Assembly: GCF_034259325.1 (NCBI RefSeq)
Contig: NZ_JAXIVS010000006.1
Span: forward strand, 496,001-560,000
DNA: 64,000 bases
Reading direction: 5' to 3'
Origin: Hyalangium ruber
GTDB lineage: Bacteria; Myxococcota; Myxococcia; Myxococcales; Myxococcaceae
Part shown: positions 26,271-35,636 of the stretch, piece after piece
Numbering within the stretch: position 1 is the stretch's first letter
How the letters are laid out: each line of letters opens with the position of its first letter
Translations under genes and position numbers: made by a program
Notes under the pieces: model-generated
The model's database searches: none
The model's input: only the letters and a program-made list of their open reading frames with translations
Told to the model about the DNA's origin: nothing

Positions 26271-29200
26271 ATGTCGAAGAAGCGCGTTCACGAAATCGCC
26301 AAAGAGCTCAAGAACCACGGCATCGAGCTCGACAACAAGGAGGTCGTCACCGAGCTCGCGGCGCTCGGTTACGACGTCAAGAGCCATTCGTCCTCGCTCG
26401 ATGACGATCAGGCCACGGCTGCGGTCCAGAAGATCTTGGACAAGCGCAAGCCGAAGCAGGCCGCACCGCCGGTGACGGCCAAGGGCTTCGTGGTGCGCCG
26501 CAAGGTCGGCCCGCCCGCCGGAGCCACGAGCGAGCAGGCCCCCGAGGCGGCCTCCGAGGCTTCACAGGCGGCTCAGCCCGAGCCCGAGGTGGAGGCTCCT
26601 CGCGTCGCCGCGCAGCCCGAGCCCGAGCCTGAGGTCGAGGCTCCTCGCGCCGCCGCGCAGCCCGAGCCAGTAGCCGAGGCGCCGAAGGCTCCCGCGCAGC
26701 CCGAGCCTGCCACCACCGAGGCTCCTCGCGCCGCCGCGCAGCCCGAGCCTGTGGCCGAGGCGCCGAAGGCTCCCGCGCAGCCCGAGCCTGCCACCACCGA
26801 GGCTCCTCGCGCCGCCGCGCAGCCCGAGCCCGTGGCTGAGGCGCCGAAGGCTCCCGCGCAGCCCCAGCCCGCCGTCGAGGCGCCCCGGGCCGCCGTGCAG
26901 CCGCCGGTCTCCACGCCGCCGCGTTCTCCCGTTCAGGAAAGGTCTTCCTTGCCCACGACTCCCCCGCGCACGCCGGTTCCTCCGACAGTCCGGACGCCCG
27001 GCACGCAGGCGACCGTCATCTCCCGTCCGGCGCCCGGCATGTCCGGTCGTCCCGGTGGTCCGTCCCAGGGGGGTCGTCCCGGTGGTCCGGGTGGCCGTCC
27101 TGGCGCGCCGATGCATGGCGGTCGTCCGGGTGGTCCCGGGCAGCAGCACCGGCCGGGTGGTCCCGGTCAGTACCGTTCGAGTGGTGGCCCGGGCTCCGGT
27201 CCGGTGCGTCCCACCTCTTCGCCGGGAATTGGCGGTGGCGCTCAGGCTTCGGCCTCGCCGACCCAGCCCGGGCAGCCGCCCGTCATGGTCGGCGGCGTGC
27301 CGCACGCCCCGGTCTCGCAGGAGCAGCGCCAGATGCGCCCCACGGCCACCCAGGCCGTCGTCATCTCGCGCCCGCTCATCCAGGTTCGCCGCGTAACGCC
27401 CACGACGTCCGCGCAGAAGCAGTACCCGATGGCGCCGGGCAAGAAGGCCATCGGCGAGGTGCGCGAGTTCAAGGTCGTCCCGGATCACGCCGGTCGCGGC
27501 CGTGAGCTGGTCGACGTCTCCAAGAACAAGGACAAGGCGCCGCGCAAGAGGGGTGGACCCAATGACACGTCCATCTCCAAGCAGGAGCTGACGGACCTGG
27601 TCTGGGGTCGCGTCAACATCCCCGTTCGCGGCAAGAAGAAGAAGCCGACGAAGAAGGGCGCCAAGACGCAGATCACCCAGATGGCCGAGGAGAAGAAGGT
27701 CATCAAGCTCCAGGAGGGCATCAGCGTGTCCGACCTGGGTCAGCGCATGGGTATCCGCACCGCGGACATCATCAAGAAGCTGATGGGTCTGGGGAAGATG
27801 GCCACCGCCAACCAGATGGTGGACGCGGACACCGCGGAGCTCATCGCCACCGACTACGGCTGGAAGGTGGACCGGGTGGGCTTCGAGGTGGAGGACTACC
27901 TGCCCGAGGTGGAGCTGAAGCCCGAGGACGAGCGCACCCGTCCGCCGGTCGTCACCGTCATGGGCCACGTCGACCACGGAAAGACGAGCCTGCTGGACGC
28001 CATCCGCTCGGCCAACGTGGCCTCGGGCGAGGCGGGCGGCATTACGCAGCACATCGGCGCCTACAGCGTCACCACCAAGCGCGGTGACCTGACGTTCCTG
28101 GACACCCCGGGCCACGAGGCCTTCACGTCCATGCGCGCTCGCGGCGCCAACGTGACGGACATCGTCATCCTGGTGGTGGCCGCGGACGACGGCGTGATGC
28201 CTCAGACGATCGAGGCCATCAAGCACGCCAAGGCCGCCGAGGTCCCCATCGTCGTCGCCATCAACAAGATGGACGTGCCGGGCGCCAACCCGGACCGCGT
28301 GAAGAAGGACCTGGCCAGCCACGAGCTGGTGCCCGAGGAGTGGGGCGGCGAGACCATCATGGTCCCCGTCTCCGCCAAGCAGAAGATGGGCTTGGACCTG
28401 CTGCTGGAGAACGTCGTGCTGCAGGCCGAGGTGCTCGAGCTGACGAGCAACCCGGCTCGTCCGGCGGTGGGCGCCATCATCGAGGCCAAGCTGGATCGCG
28501 GTCGTGGCCCCGTGGCCACCGTGCTGGTGCAGGAGGGCACGCTGCGGTTGGGCGATGCCATCGTCACTGGCACCCACTACGGGCGCGTTCGCGCGATGAA
28601 CAACAGCCGCGGCGAGATGGTGAAGGAAGTGCTGCCGGGCTACTGCGCGGAGGTCATCGGCCTGTCGGGCGTGCCCACCGCGGGTGACGCCATCAACGTG
28701 GTGGCGGACGAGAAGGCGGCCAAGCAGATCGGCGATCACCGCGGCATGAAGGAGCGTCAGGCGGACCTCAGCAAGGTCAGCCGCGAGACGCTGGATCAGC
28801 TCTTCGCCAAGACGAAGGCGGGCGGCGGTCCCAAGGAGCTGCGCGTCGTCATCAAGGCGGACGTGCAGGGCTCGGCCGAGGCCGTCAAGCAGGCGGTGCA
28901 GAAGCTGGCCACCCACAAGGTCAAGGTGGAGGTCATCCACACCGGCGTGGGTGCCATCACCGAGTCGGACGTGATGCGCGCGGCTGCTTCCAAGGGCCTG
29001 GTGCTGGGCTTCAACGTGAAGCCGGAGTCGGGCGCGGAGTCGGCGGCCAAGGCTCAGGACGTCACGCTGCAGGGCTACAGCATCATCTACGAGCTCATCG
29101 ACGGTGTGCGCACGGCCATGGAGGAGCTGCTGGAGCCCATCCGCACCGAGCGCAAGCTGGGTCGCGCGGAGGTCCGCAACACCTTCAACGTGCCGAAGCT

Positions 29201-29447
29201 GGGCACCATCGCCGGTGCGGCGGTGCTGGAGGGTGTCATCCGCCGCGGCGCCTTCGTGCGCCTCATGCGCGAGAACAAGCAGCTGTTCTCCGGAAAAATG
29301 GCGTCGCTCAAGCGCTTCAAGGACGACGTCAAGGAAGTGGCGCAGGGCTTCGAGTGCGGTATCGGCATCGAGAACTACAACGACCTCAAGCAGGGCGACA
29401 TCATCGAGGCCTACGAGATCGAGGAGACGCGCCAGAGCCTGACGTAA
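26271..29447 (+). CDS. infB: Translation initiation factor IF-2
   Basis: 1058 aa. The N-terminal IF2_N helix ([11 protein letters not shown]) is followed by a very long low-complexity region (residues about 80-430): an 81-bp Ala/Pro/Glu repeat, then Gly/Arg/Pro-rich sequence of the kind G-G-R-P-G-G-P-G. A second IF2_N module (about 485-535) precedes the GTPase domain with G-H-V-D-H-G-K-T (near 565), D-T-P-G-H-E and N-K-M-D. Domains II, III (A-D-V-Q-G-S-A-E-A) and the fMet-tRNA-binding C-terminal domain are complete. IF-2 places initiator tRNA on the 30S subunit. Myxobacterial IF-2 is known to be unusually long; the disordered part is not needed for GTPase activity in the family. Confidence 0.97.
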   Translation: MSKKRVHEIAKELKNHGIELDNKEVVTELAALGYDVKSHSSSLDDDQATAAVQKILDKRKPKQAAPPVTAKGFVVRRKVGPPAGATSEQAPEAASEASQAAQPEPEVEAPRVAAQPEPEPEVEAPRAAAQPEPVAEAPKAPAQPEPATTEAPRAAAQPEPVAEAPKAPAQPEPATTEAPRAAAQPEPVAEAPKAPAQPQPAVEAPRAAVQPPVSTPPRSPVQERSSLPTTPPRTPVPPTVRTPGTQATVISRPAPGMSGRPGGPSQGGRPGGPGGRPGAPMHGGRPGGPGQQHRPGGPGQYRSSGGPGSGPVRPTSSPGIGGGAQASASPTQPGQPPVMVGGVPHAPVSQEQRQMRPTATQAVVISRPLIQVRRVTPTTSAQKQYPMAPGKKAIGEVREFKVVPDHAGRGRELVDVSKNKDKAPRKRGGPNDTSISKQELTDLVWGRVNIPVRGKKKKPTKKGAKTQITQMAEEKKVIKLQEGISVSDLGQRMGIRTADIIKKLMGLGKMATANQMVDADTAELIATDYGWKVDRVGFEVEDYLPEVELKPEDERTRPPVVTVMGHVDHGKTSLLDAIRSANVASGEAGGITQHIGAYSVTTKRGDLTFLDTPGHEAFTSMRARGANVTDIVILVVAADDGVMPQTIEAIKHAKAAEVPIVVAINKMDVPGANPDRVKKDLASHELVPEEWGGETIMVPVSAKQKMGLDLLLENVVLQAEVLELTSNPARPAVGAIIEAKLDRGRGPVATVLVQEGTLRLGDAIVTGTHYGRVRAMNNSRGEMVKEVLPGYCAEVIGLSGVPTAGDAINVVADEKAAKQIGDHRGMKERQADLSKVSRETLDQLFAKTKAGGGPKELRVVIKADVQGSAEAVKQAVQKLATHKVKVEVIHTGVGAITESDVMRAAASKGLVLGFNVKPESGAESAAKAQDVTLQGYSIIYELIDGVRTAMEELLEPIRTERKLGRAEVRNTFNVPKLGTIAGAAVLEGVIRRGAFVRLMRENKQLFSGKMASLKRFKDDVKEVAQGFECGIGIENYNDLKQGDIIEAYEIEETRQSLT
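26637..26878 (+). repeat. 81-bp direct repeats in infB (27-residue Ala/Pro/Glu unit)
   Basis: Units start at 26637, 26718 and 26799, exactly 81 bp apart. The first two copies are nearly identical in DNA and the third diverges in its last third. Each encodes [13 protein letters not shown] followed by [11 protein letters not shown]. The near identity, including third positions, points to recent duplication within the disordered linker. Confidence 0.9.
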
Positions 29448-29526
29448 GCCCATCGTCGCCTTCGGCGCAGTTCACCGTTGGCCCCGGCGGCTGGCCCAAG
29501 TGCCGCCGCCGGGCAGAGGGCCCGTC

Positions 29527-30114
29527 ATGTTCGTGTGTGTCTCACGTCTCACCCTTCAGATTCCCGAGAGCGGCTCGCTCAAGGCCAAGCGTCAGGTGCT
29601 TCGTCGGGTGACGGAGCGGGTGAAGGCCCGCTTCAACGTCGCCGTGGCGGAGGTGGACGACCAGGACCTCTGGCAGAAGGCCTCCATCGCTCTCGCCGTG
29701 GTGGGCAACGAGCGCCGCCACGTGGATGAGCAGATGGAGAAGATCATCCACTTCGTGGAGGAGATGTACGTCGCTCCCCTCATCTCCCGGGAGAAGGAGA
29801 TCCTCGCGCTCGGGGACAAGCTCTTCTCGCACGAGCTGGCGCCGGAGGCTCCCGAGGCGGGAGACACGGAAGAAGCGCCGGAAGGGGAGCAGGAGGGCTT
29901 GAGCCCCGATGAGCTGATTGCCAGCTTGAACCGGGCGGAGCGCTCCATGGCGGAGGCCGAGGGGATGGGGGACTGGGAACGGCGGCACGAGGGGCAGGAG
30001 GGCCGGGAAGGCACGGGCAAGCCTGCTCCCTCGCGGGGCGGCCCGTTGACGCTGGATGAAGCCCGGGTACGCGCGCGCAACCTGCGCAACCCCCGGGACT
30101 GGGAGAAGAAATGA
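29527..30114 (+). CDS. DUF503 (YlxP-like) protein with long C-terminal extension
   Basis: 195 aa from ATG 29527, with AGAGGG 6 nt upstream. Residues 1-95 are the DUF503 ferredoxin-like fold (L[17 protein letters not shown], [16 protein letters not shown]). DUF503 proteins are normally about 95 aa; here about 100 acidic and Gly/Glu/Arg-rich residues follow, ending in a basic [10 protein letters not shown] motif. The stop overlaps the rbfA start (ATGA). Location between infB and rbfA is the conserved one and suggests a role in ribosome assembly or translation. Confidence 0.88.
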   Translation: MFVCVSRLTLQIPESGSLKAKRQVLRRVTERVKARFNVAVAEVDDQDLWQKASIALAVVGNERRHVDEQMEKIIHFVEEMYVAPLISREKEILALGDKLFSHELAPEAPEAGDTEEAPEGEQEGLSPDELIASLNRAERSMAEAEGMGDWERRHEGQEGREGTGKPAPSRGGPLTLDEARVRARNLRNPRDWEKK

Positions 30115-30470
30115 GTACGCATTCGCGACCGGAGCGCGTGGGCCAGGAGATCCAGGCCGCCATTGGCCAGATCCTCACCCGCGGCGAGCTGCGCGACCCG
30201 CGCATCGGCTTCATCACCATCACCGGAGTGAAGGTCTCGCCGGACCTGCGCGTGGCCCGCGTCTTCTACTCGATGCTGGGCACCGAGAAGGAGCGCGAGG
30301 ACACGCAGAAGGGCTTGGAGGCAGCCAAGGGCTTCATCCGCCGGGAGGTGACGTCGGTGGTGAACCTGCGGGTGTCCCCGGAGATCTTCTTTTCCTTCGA
30401 TGCGTCGGTGGGCGAGGGCGACAAGATCGACCGGCTGCTGCGCGAGGTCCGCGAGAAGGAAGGCTGGTAA
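30111..30470 (+). CDS. rbfA: 30S ribosome-binding factor RbfA
   Basis: 119 aa. The KH-like fold signature is clear: [31 protein letters not shown] in separate strands, and a C-terminal I-F-F-S-F-D-A-S-V. RbfA binds the 30S subunit late in assembly near the 5' helix of 16S rRNA. The ATG overlaps the previous stop, and truB follows after 34 nt. Confidence 0.97.
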   Translation: MSTHSRPERVGQEIQAAIGQILTRGELRDPRIGFITITGVKVSPDLRVARVFYSMLGTEKEREDTQKGLEAAKGFIRREVTSVVNLRVSPEIFFSFDASVGEGDKIDRLLREVREKEGW

Positions 30471-30504
30471 CCGCGTCGCGCGGCATCCATGATGTAAGGC
30501 AGTC

Positions 30505-31374
30505 ATGGACGGCGTTCTGGTCATCGACAAGCCCTCGGGTCCCACCTCGTTCGACGTGGTGCGGCAGGTACGTGCGCTGCTGAAGGTGAAGAAGGCGGGG
30601 CACACCGGCACGTTGGATCCGATGGCCACGGGCGTCCTGCCCCTCTGCCTGGGAGACGCCACCAAGGTGGCGGGCTTCATCACCGAGGGGGACAAGGCCT
30701 ACGAGGCCACGGTGCGCCTGGGCGTGGAGACGGACACCCAGGATGCCCAGGGGAAGGTGATGGCGGAAGCGCCGGTGCCGCCCCTGACGTCCGCCATGCT
30801 GGAGACGGCGCTGGCGTCCTTCCGAGGCACCTTCGAGCAGGTGCCGCCCATGTTCTCGGCGGTGAAGGTGGATGGCAAGCGCCTGTACGAGTTGGCCCGG
30901 GCGGGCGAGGAGGTGGAGCGAGCGAGCCGCCAGGTGACGGTGTACGAGCTGGTGCTGCGCGACTTCTCGGCCAACACGCTGCGGCTCTCGGTGCGCTGCT
31001 CCAAGGGCTTCTTCGTCCGCACGCTGGCCTATGACCTGGGCCGGGCGCTGGGCTGCGGCGCCCACCTGGAGGCGCTGCGCCGCACCATGAGCGGCCCGTT
31101 CACGCTGTCCCAGGCGCTGCCGCTCTCGGAGCTGCCGAAGCTGGCGCAGGACCGGGCGGCCATCACCCCTCGCCTGCTGTCCGTGTCCGAGGCGCTGTCC
31201 AACCTGCCACCGCTCCGGGTGAGCGCGGCGGAGGCTGCCCGGGTCACCCACGGCGTGCCGCTGGAGGCGCCGCCCATGCCGGGCCGCGTCCGGGTGCTCG
31301 GGCCGGACGACAAGCTGCTGGCCGTCGCCGAGGTGGTGCGCGGCCGGCTCAGCTACCTGCGCGTGCTCGCCTGA
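30505..31374 (+). CDS. truB: tRNA pseudouridine(55) synthase TruB
   Basis: 289 aa. The catalytic motif G-H-T-G-T-L-D-P-M-A-T-G-V-L places the nucleophilic Asp at D38. The start is D-G-V-L-x-I-D-K-P-S-G-x-T-S, as in the family, and F-V-R-T-L-A-Y-D-L-G near residue 172 is the second signature. A PUA-like C-terminal domain is present. It makes pseudouridine 55 in the T-loop of elongator tRNAs. Part of the infB-rbfA-truB-rpsO-pnp order. Confidence 0.97.
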   Translation: MDGVLVIDKPSGPTSFDVVRQVRALLKVKKAGHTGTLDPMATGVLPLCLGDATKVAGFITEGDKAYEATVRLGVETDTQDAQGKVMAEAPVPPLTSAMLETALASFRGTFEQVPPMFSAVKVDGKRLYELARAGEEVERASRQVTVYELVLRDFSANTLRLSVRCSKGFFVRTLAYDLGRALGCGAHLEALRRTMSGPFTLSQALPLSELPKLAQDRAAITPRLLSVSEALSNLPPLRVSAAEAARVTHGVPLEAPPMPGRVRVLGPDDKLLAVAEVVRGRLSYLRVLA

Positions 31375-31387
31375 AAGGGGGAGGCGC

Positions 31388-31714
31388 GTGGCCCGACCGC
31401 TCGACATCACCGTGGTGGTCGCTCCCTCCCTGCGCGGGGCCTTCGAGGGCCGGCAGGTGGTGAACCTGGGCGTGCCCGCCACGGCCCATGTGGGAGACGT
31501 GCTGGAGACGCTGCTGCGGCTCTACCCGCGCCTGAACAGCCTGCTGGCGGGGGACAAGGGGCCTCCGGGTGGGCGCTACCTGCACGTGGCGCTGGATGAG
31601 CACGCGAGCCGGGAACTGGCTCAGGGGCGGGGAGGGCTCGCTGCTGGACACAAAGTCTTCATCTTCGCCCTGTCCCGTCCTCCAGCGAGCAGCCGGACGA
31701 GCCTCGAAGGTTGA
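31388..31714 (+). CDS. Beta-grasp (MoaD/ThiS-like) small protein lacking the Gly-Gly end
   Basis: 108 aa from a GTG 13 nt after truB, with GGGGGAGG upstream. The pattern I-T-V-V-V-A-P-S-L, V-x-V-P-A-T-A-H-V-G-D-V-L-E-T-L-L-x-x-Y-P, then Y-L-H-V-A-L-D-E and G-H-K-V-F-I-F-A-L-S follows a MoaD/ThiS-type fold. In sulfur carriers the chain ends in Gly-Gly shortly after this last strand. Here it runs on for 13 residues and ends S-L-E-G, so it cannot be an ordinary activated sulfur carrier. Insertion between truB and rpsO is unusual, and the rpsO promoter overlaps its stop. Role unknown. Confidence 0.7.
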   Translation: MARPLDITVVVAPSLRGAFEGRQVVNLGVPATAHVGDVLETLLRLYPRLNSLLAGDKGPPGGRYLHVALDEHASRELAQGRGGLAAGHKVFIFALSRPPASSRTSLEG

Positions 31715-31740
31715 CCGCCCGTGTAGGTGAAGCTTATAAG
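31711..31740 (+). promoter_or_regulatory. Sigma-70-type promoter of rpsO
   Basis: TTGACC (31711-31716) is a five-of-six -35, followed after 17-18 nt by TTATAA or TATAAG (31734-31740). The -35 contains the TGA stop of the upstream gene. Transcription would start near 31747, leaving a leader of about 90 nt before the rpsO ATG. It is the best-looking housekeeping promoter in the window. Confidence 0.75.
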
Positions 31741-31839
31741 CCCCCCCGCTGTTAGTAGGGAAATGCCCGGTCTGTACCCCTCCGCGGACCGCGGCCTCTG
31801 AGCAGTTCCACCGGAGTGGGACGTAGAAAAGAGAGAACC

Positions 31840-32109
31840 ATGTCGTTGCATCAGGAACGCAAGAGCGAGCTCGTTACGAAGTTCCGGACCCACGAGACGG
31901 ACACCGGGTCTCCCGAGGTGCAGGTGGCGCTGCTGTCCGAGCGCATCAACATGCTCACCGAGCACTTCAAGACCCACAAGAAGGACCACCACTCTCGGCG
32001 CGGTCTGCTGAAGCTGGTGGGTCAGCGTCGTCGGCTCCTGGACTACCTGAAGACCAAGGACACCGTGCGCTACCGCAAGCTCATCGAGGGCCTCGGTATC
32101 CGCAAGTAG
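31840..32109 (+). CDS. rpsO: 30S ribosomal protein S15
   Basis: 89 aa, exactly the usual length, from ATG 31840 with GAGAG upstream. Typical S15 sequence: [15 protein letters not shown], then [20 protein letters not shown] in order, and Y-L-x-x-x-D in the last helix. S15 binds the 16S three-way junction and in E. coli represses its own mRNA. The roughly 90-nt leader here could host similar control. A hairpin terminator follows. Confidence 0.98.
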   Translation: MSLHQERKSELVTKFRTHETDTGSPEVQVALLSERINMLTEHFKTHKKDHHSRRGLLKLVGQRRRLLDYLKTKDTVRYRKLIEGLGIRK

Positions 32110-32121
32110 GCCTGTAGAACC

Positions 32122-32149
32122 CGGGGCGCTGGCATTCACCAGCGCCCCG
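32122..32149 (+). terminator. Hairpin after rpsO
   Basis: An 11-bp perfect stem (32122-32132 with 32139-32149, GC-rich, loop CATTCA) is followed by CGCGCATTTGTTGGTTG, only moderately T-rich. It probably causes partial termination and processing between rpsO and pnp, as the equivalent region does in E. coli. Confidence 0.6.
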
Positions 32150-32462
32150 CGCATTTGTTGGTTGTTGGAGAGAGGCGGGGCGAAGCAGGAGCAAGGGCGA
32201 GGGTGCTGTCGGAAGTTTTGGTTTCCGTTCGGAGTGGCTGACCGCTGTCGGCCCCCGCGATCAGGGATCAAAATTCCGCAGAATCCCTGCCGGCGCTCTC
32301 CAAGCGCCCCAATGTGCAGTCAGACCGCGGTTGCCCGATTCCGCCTGTCCAAGGCCCGGCGACCGCTCATCACCCAAAGCCCTCCGGCACGCGGACCCCA
32401 CCCTCGCGGGTGCGAGGCGGGACGCGCACGGCAGGGGGCTTTCAGGAAGCAAAGGCAAGGAC
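32150..32462 (+). other. Gene-free leader region of pnp with one clear hairpin
   Basis: About 310 nt without a coding frame that resembles a gene. It holds a 7-bp stem CAGGGAT (32262-32268) with ATCCCTG (32283-32289) around a 14-nt loop; further pairing on either side is weak. No convincing promoter was seen. In E. coli the equivalent leader carries an RNase III site through which PNPase controls its own mRNA. A similar role is possible but not shown. Confidence 0.4.
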
Positions 32463-34637
32463 ATGCTGAAGAAGAGCGTCAAGATTGGCGACAGTGAGCT
32501 GAGCATTGAAACGGGCCGTCTGGCCAAGCAGGCCGACGGCTCCGTGGTGGTTCGCTACGGCGACACCATGCTGCTGGTCACCGCGGTGAGCGCGCGGGAG
32601 AAGAAGGACGTCGACTTCCTGCCCCTCACGGTGGAGTACCAGGAGAAGCTGTACTCGGCGGGCCGCATCCCCGGCAGCTACTTCAAGCGCGAGGGCCGGC
32701 TGACGGAGAAGGAGACGCTGGCCAGCCGCCTGGTGGACCGCTCCGCCCGCCCGCTGTTCCCCGAGGGCTACGCGTACGAGACGCAGATCATCGCCGGCGT
32801 CATCTCCGCGGACCCGGAGAACGAGGGTGACATTCACGGCATCACCGGCGCCTCGGCGGCGCTGTGGGTGTCGGACATCCCGTTCAACGGCCCCATCGCG
32901 GGCATCCGCGTGGGCCGCGTGGAGGGGAAGTTCGTGGCCAACCCCACGGCCAAGCAGCGCGAGCAGAGCGACATCGACCTGGTCATGGCGGTGAGCCGCG
33001 AGGCCATCGTGATGGTGGAGGGTGGCGCCGAGGAGGTGAGCGAGGCGGACATGGTGGCCGCGCTCGAGTTCGGCAAGCAGGCCGTGCAGCCCGCGCTGGA
33101 CATCCAGGACGAGCTGCGCCGCGAGCTGGGCAAGACGGTGCGCTCCTACGAGAAGCAGGCCTCCATCGACGAGGGGCTCAAGGCCAAGGTTCGTGAGCTG
33201 GCCTGGGACGGCATCGTCAAGGGCTACACCATCAAGGAGAAGGGCGCTCGCTACGAGACGCTGGGCAAGGCGAAGAAGGAGACCGTCGCCAAGCTCAAGG
33301 AGCAGCTGGGCGAGACGTTCACCCCCACCGTGGAGAAGCACGCCAAGCAGGTGGTGGAGGACCTGAAGTACGAGCACATGCGCCAGCTCACCGTGGACGG
33401 GGGCCGCATCGGCGCCCGTGGCCACGCGGAGGTCCGCAAGATTACGTGCGAGGTGGGCGTGCTCCCGCGCACCCACGGCAGCGCGGTGTTCACCCGCGGC
33501 GAGACGCAGGCGCTGGTGGTGACGACGCTGGGCACCAGCGAGGACGAGCAGCGCCTGGAGCTGCTGGGCGGCATGGCCTTCAAGCGCTTCATGCTGCACT
33601 ACAACTTCCCGCCGTTCAGCGTGAACGAGACCAAGCCGCTGCGCGGCCCGGGTCGTCGCGAGGTCGGCCACGGCGCGCTGGCCGAGCGCGCCCTGCGCAA
33701 CATGGCGCCCAAGAGCGACTCGTTCCCGTACACCATCCGCCTGGTGTCGGACATCCTGGAGTCCAACGGCTCCTCGTCCATGGCCTCGGTGTGCGGTGGC
33801 ACGCTGGCGCTGATGGACGCGGGCGTGCCCATCAAGGCGCCGGTGGCCGGCATCGCCATGGGCCTGGTGAAGGAGGGCGACAAGGTCGCCATCCTCTCGG
33901 ACATCCTCGGTGACGAGGACCACCTGGGCGACATGGACTTCAAGGTGTGCGGCACCTCGAAGGGCATCACCTCCATCCAGATGGACATCAAGATCACCGG
34001 TCTCACCACGGAGATCATGAGCCGCGCGCTGGAGCAGGCGCGTCAGGGCCGCATCCACATCCTGGGCGAGATGCTCAAGGCGATGCCCGAGGCCCGCAAG
34101 GAGATCAGCCAGTACGCTCCTCGCATCACCACCATCCAGATCCGTCCCGAGTACATCAAGAACGTCATCGGGCCGGGCGGCAAGGTCATCAAGGACATCA
34201 TCGCGCGCACGGGCGCCTCGATTAACATCGAGGACTCGGGCCGGGTGGACATCGCGAGCGCCAACAGCGACGCGGTGAAGGCCGCCATCGCGATGATCCA
34301 GGCGCTCACGCGCGAGGCGGAGATCGGGAAGATCTACACGGGCACGGTGCGGAAGATCGCCGAGTTCGGCGCCTTCGTGGAGCTGTTCCCGGGCACCGAC
34401 GGCCTCATCCACATCTCCGAGCTGTCGGACAAGCGCGTCAAGAGCGTGTCGGACGTGCTGAAGGAGGGCGACGAGGTGCTGGTGAAGGTGGTCAGCATCG
34501 ACAAGACGGGCAAGATCCGCCTGTCGCGCAAGGAGGCCATGGCCGAGCGCGCCGCCGCTCAGCAGCAGACCACGCCGCCCACGGGTGACGGGGCTCCGGC
34601 CGCCGCGCCCACCACGCCTCCGACCGCGAAGGCCTGA
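32463..34637 (+). CDS. pnp: Polyribonucleotide nucleotidyltransferase (PNPase)
   Basis: 724 aa from ATG 32463; the frame is open upstream but homologues start here (short N-terminus before the first strand [14 protein letters not shown]). Two RNase PH-like domains flank the helical domain. The second carries the active-site region with F-P-P-F-S-V-N-E-T and D[13 protein letters not shown]. A KH domain (V-I-G-P-G-G-K-V-I) and an S1 domain (G-A-F-V-E-L-F-P-G) follow, then a short Pro/Ala tail. It degrades RNA phosphorolytically from the 3' end. A strong terminator closes the operon. Confidence 0.98.
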   Translation: MLKKSVKIGDSELSIETGRLAKQADGSVVVRYGDTMLLVTAVSAREKKDVDFLPLTVEYQEKLYSAGRIPGSYFKREGRLTEKETLASRLVDRSARPLFPEGYAYETQIIAGVISADPENEGDIHGITGASAALWVSDIPFNGPIAGIRVGRVEGKFVANPTAKQREQSDIDLVMAVSREAIVMVEGGAEEVSEADMVAALEFGKQAVQPALDIQDELRRELGKTVRSYEKQASIDEGLKAKVRELAWDGIVKGYTIKEKGARYETLGKAKKETVAKLKEQLGETFTPTVEKHAKQVVEDLKYEHMRQLTVDGGRIGARGHAEVRKITCEVGVLPRTHGSAVFTRGETQALVVTTLGTSEDEQRLELLGGMAFKRFMLHYNFPPFSVNETKPLRGPGRREVGHGALAERALRNMAPKSDSFPYTIRLVSDILESNGSSSMASVCGGTLALMDAGVPIKAPVAGIAMGLVKEGDKVAILSDILGDEDHLGDMDFKVCGTSKGITSIQMDIKITGLTTEIMSRALEQARQGRIHILGEMLKAMPEARKEISQYAPRITTIQIRPEYIKNVIGPGGKVIKDIIARTGASINIEDSGRVDIASANSDAVKAAIAMIQALTREAEIGKIYTGTVRKIAEFGAFVELFPGTDGLIHISELSDKRVKSVSDVLKEGDEVLVKVVSIDKTGKIRLSRKEAMAERAAAQQQTTPPTGDGAPAAAPTTPPTAKA

Positions 34638-34688
34638 GCAGGCTAGCAAGCTCCTCGGGTTGAGCCTGAGGAGCGGGTGCTCTCACGT

Positions 34689-34730
34689 CGCCCTCTTCCA
34701 CCTCGGTGGGGGAGGGCGTTCGTGTTTCTG
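34689..34730 (+). terminator. Intrinsic terminator of pnp
   Basis: A 13-14-bp stem pairs 34689-34702 with 34705-34718 (two G-U pairs, tiny loop), followed by TTCGTGTTTCT. It lies 50 nt after the pnp stop and separates the ribosome/RNA operon from the membrane-protein gene downstream. Confidence 0.75.
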
Positions 34731-34829
34731 GAGGGCCGGGCTGGGTCACTTGGCACCTGGAGCCAATCCGGGGAAAAATCCTCCCTGCTGCCCGTGCGTT
34801 GAAGGCGCGAGCACGCTCCCGGAGCCCTC

Positions 34830-35627
34830 GTGTCCCTGCGCCCGCTGACGCCTCCCGCCCAGCCGTCCGGCCCTCTGTCGGGGCTGTCGCGCTTCATCGG
34901 CGGCTTCCGCTGGGCCTTCATGCCGCTGGGGCTGCTGGCCCTGGTCGCGGTGGGGGTTCACGCCGCGGCGGACACGCTCGATGACCGGTTGCTGACGCTG
35001 GTGGACATGGCGGATGCCGCCTTCGACCGGCTGGTGGGGTCCTCCACCGTCACCGAAGGGCTGGTGGACTTCGTGTCGCTCGAGCAGCGCACCCTCATTG
35101 CCCGTGCGCTGGCGCTGGTGTGGGAGCTGTCCGTGGACCTGGTGCTGGCCCTGCCCGCGCTGGGCTATCGCGAGTCCAAGGCGAAGGAGGAGGAGCCGTG
35201 GCGCAAGTACCTGGCGCAGGACACGCGCCCCACCTGGCGCCAGCTCTTCCAGCGGTCGCTGCGCAAGCCCACCACGATGCGCTGGACGCGCCCGTTGGCA
35301 ACGGCCGCGGTGGTGCTCGCCGGGGCGTGTGCGGTGGCGCGGCTCGTCCAAGGCACGGTGTACCTCTCCTGGCGTGAGCTGCTGGGGGAGGGCGCGGCCG
35401 ACATGGCGGCGCGAGGGCTGGCGTTGAGCGCGCTGGCGGGCATCCTCGTGACGCTGGGCTGGCGCGCGGTGCTGCGCAACCTCCAGCACGCGGACACTGC
35501 CTCGGAGGAGAATGTCCGCAATCGGCTGCAGGCCCTCTCCTATGGGCTCATGGGCTCGGCGATGGCGGTGCCCCTGGCGCTCGCCGCGCTGCTGGATGCC
35601 TCTCCTGTCCTCTCCTTCCTTCGCTGA
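34830..35627 (+). CDS. Multi-pass membrane protein of unknown function
   Basis: 265 aa from a GTG with GGAG 6 nt upstream. Hydrophobic segments lie at about 28-48, 86-106, 150-170, 190-210 and 236-258, giving about five helices; a charged cytoplasmic-type loop (K-A-K-E-E-E-P-W-R-K-Y) sits between the second and third. No catalytic motif or named domain is recognised. It lies 9 nt before the M23 peptidase gene and is probably cotranscribed, which hints at an envelope function. Confidence 0.75.
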   Translation: MSLRPLTPPAQPSGPLSGLSRFIGGFRWAFMPLGLLALVAVGVHAAADTLDDRLLTLVDMADAAFDRLVGSSTVTEGLVDFVSLEQRTLIARALALVWELSVDLVLALPALGYRESKAKEEEPWRKYLAQDTRPTWRQLFQRSLRKPTTMRWTRPLATAAVVLAGACAVARLVQGTVYLSWRELLGEGAADMAARGLALSALAGILVTLGWRAVLRNLQHADTASEENVRNRLQALSYGLMGSAMAVPLALAALLDASPVLSFLR

Positions 35628-35636
35628 GGTGGCCCC

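Noticed and set aside
26562-29453. A 963-codon frame antisense to infB
   Set aside because: It is a mirror of infB codon structure, with no motif and implausible Arg/His/Leu composition.
29483-29513. 9-bp GC hairpin between infB and the DUF503 gene
   Set aside because: No T run and such GC stems are common in this genome; may only affect translation.
32442-34649. A 735-codon frame antisense to pnp
   Set aside because: Same reason: high-GC shadow of a certain gene, no recognisable domain.
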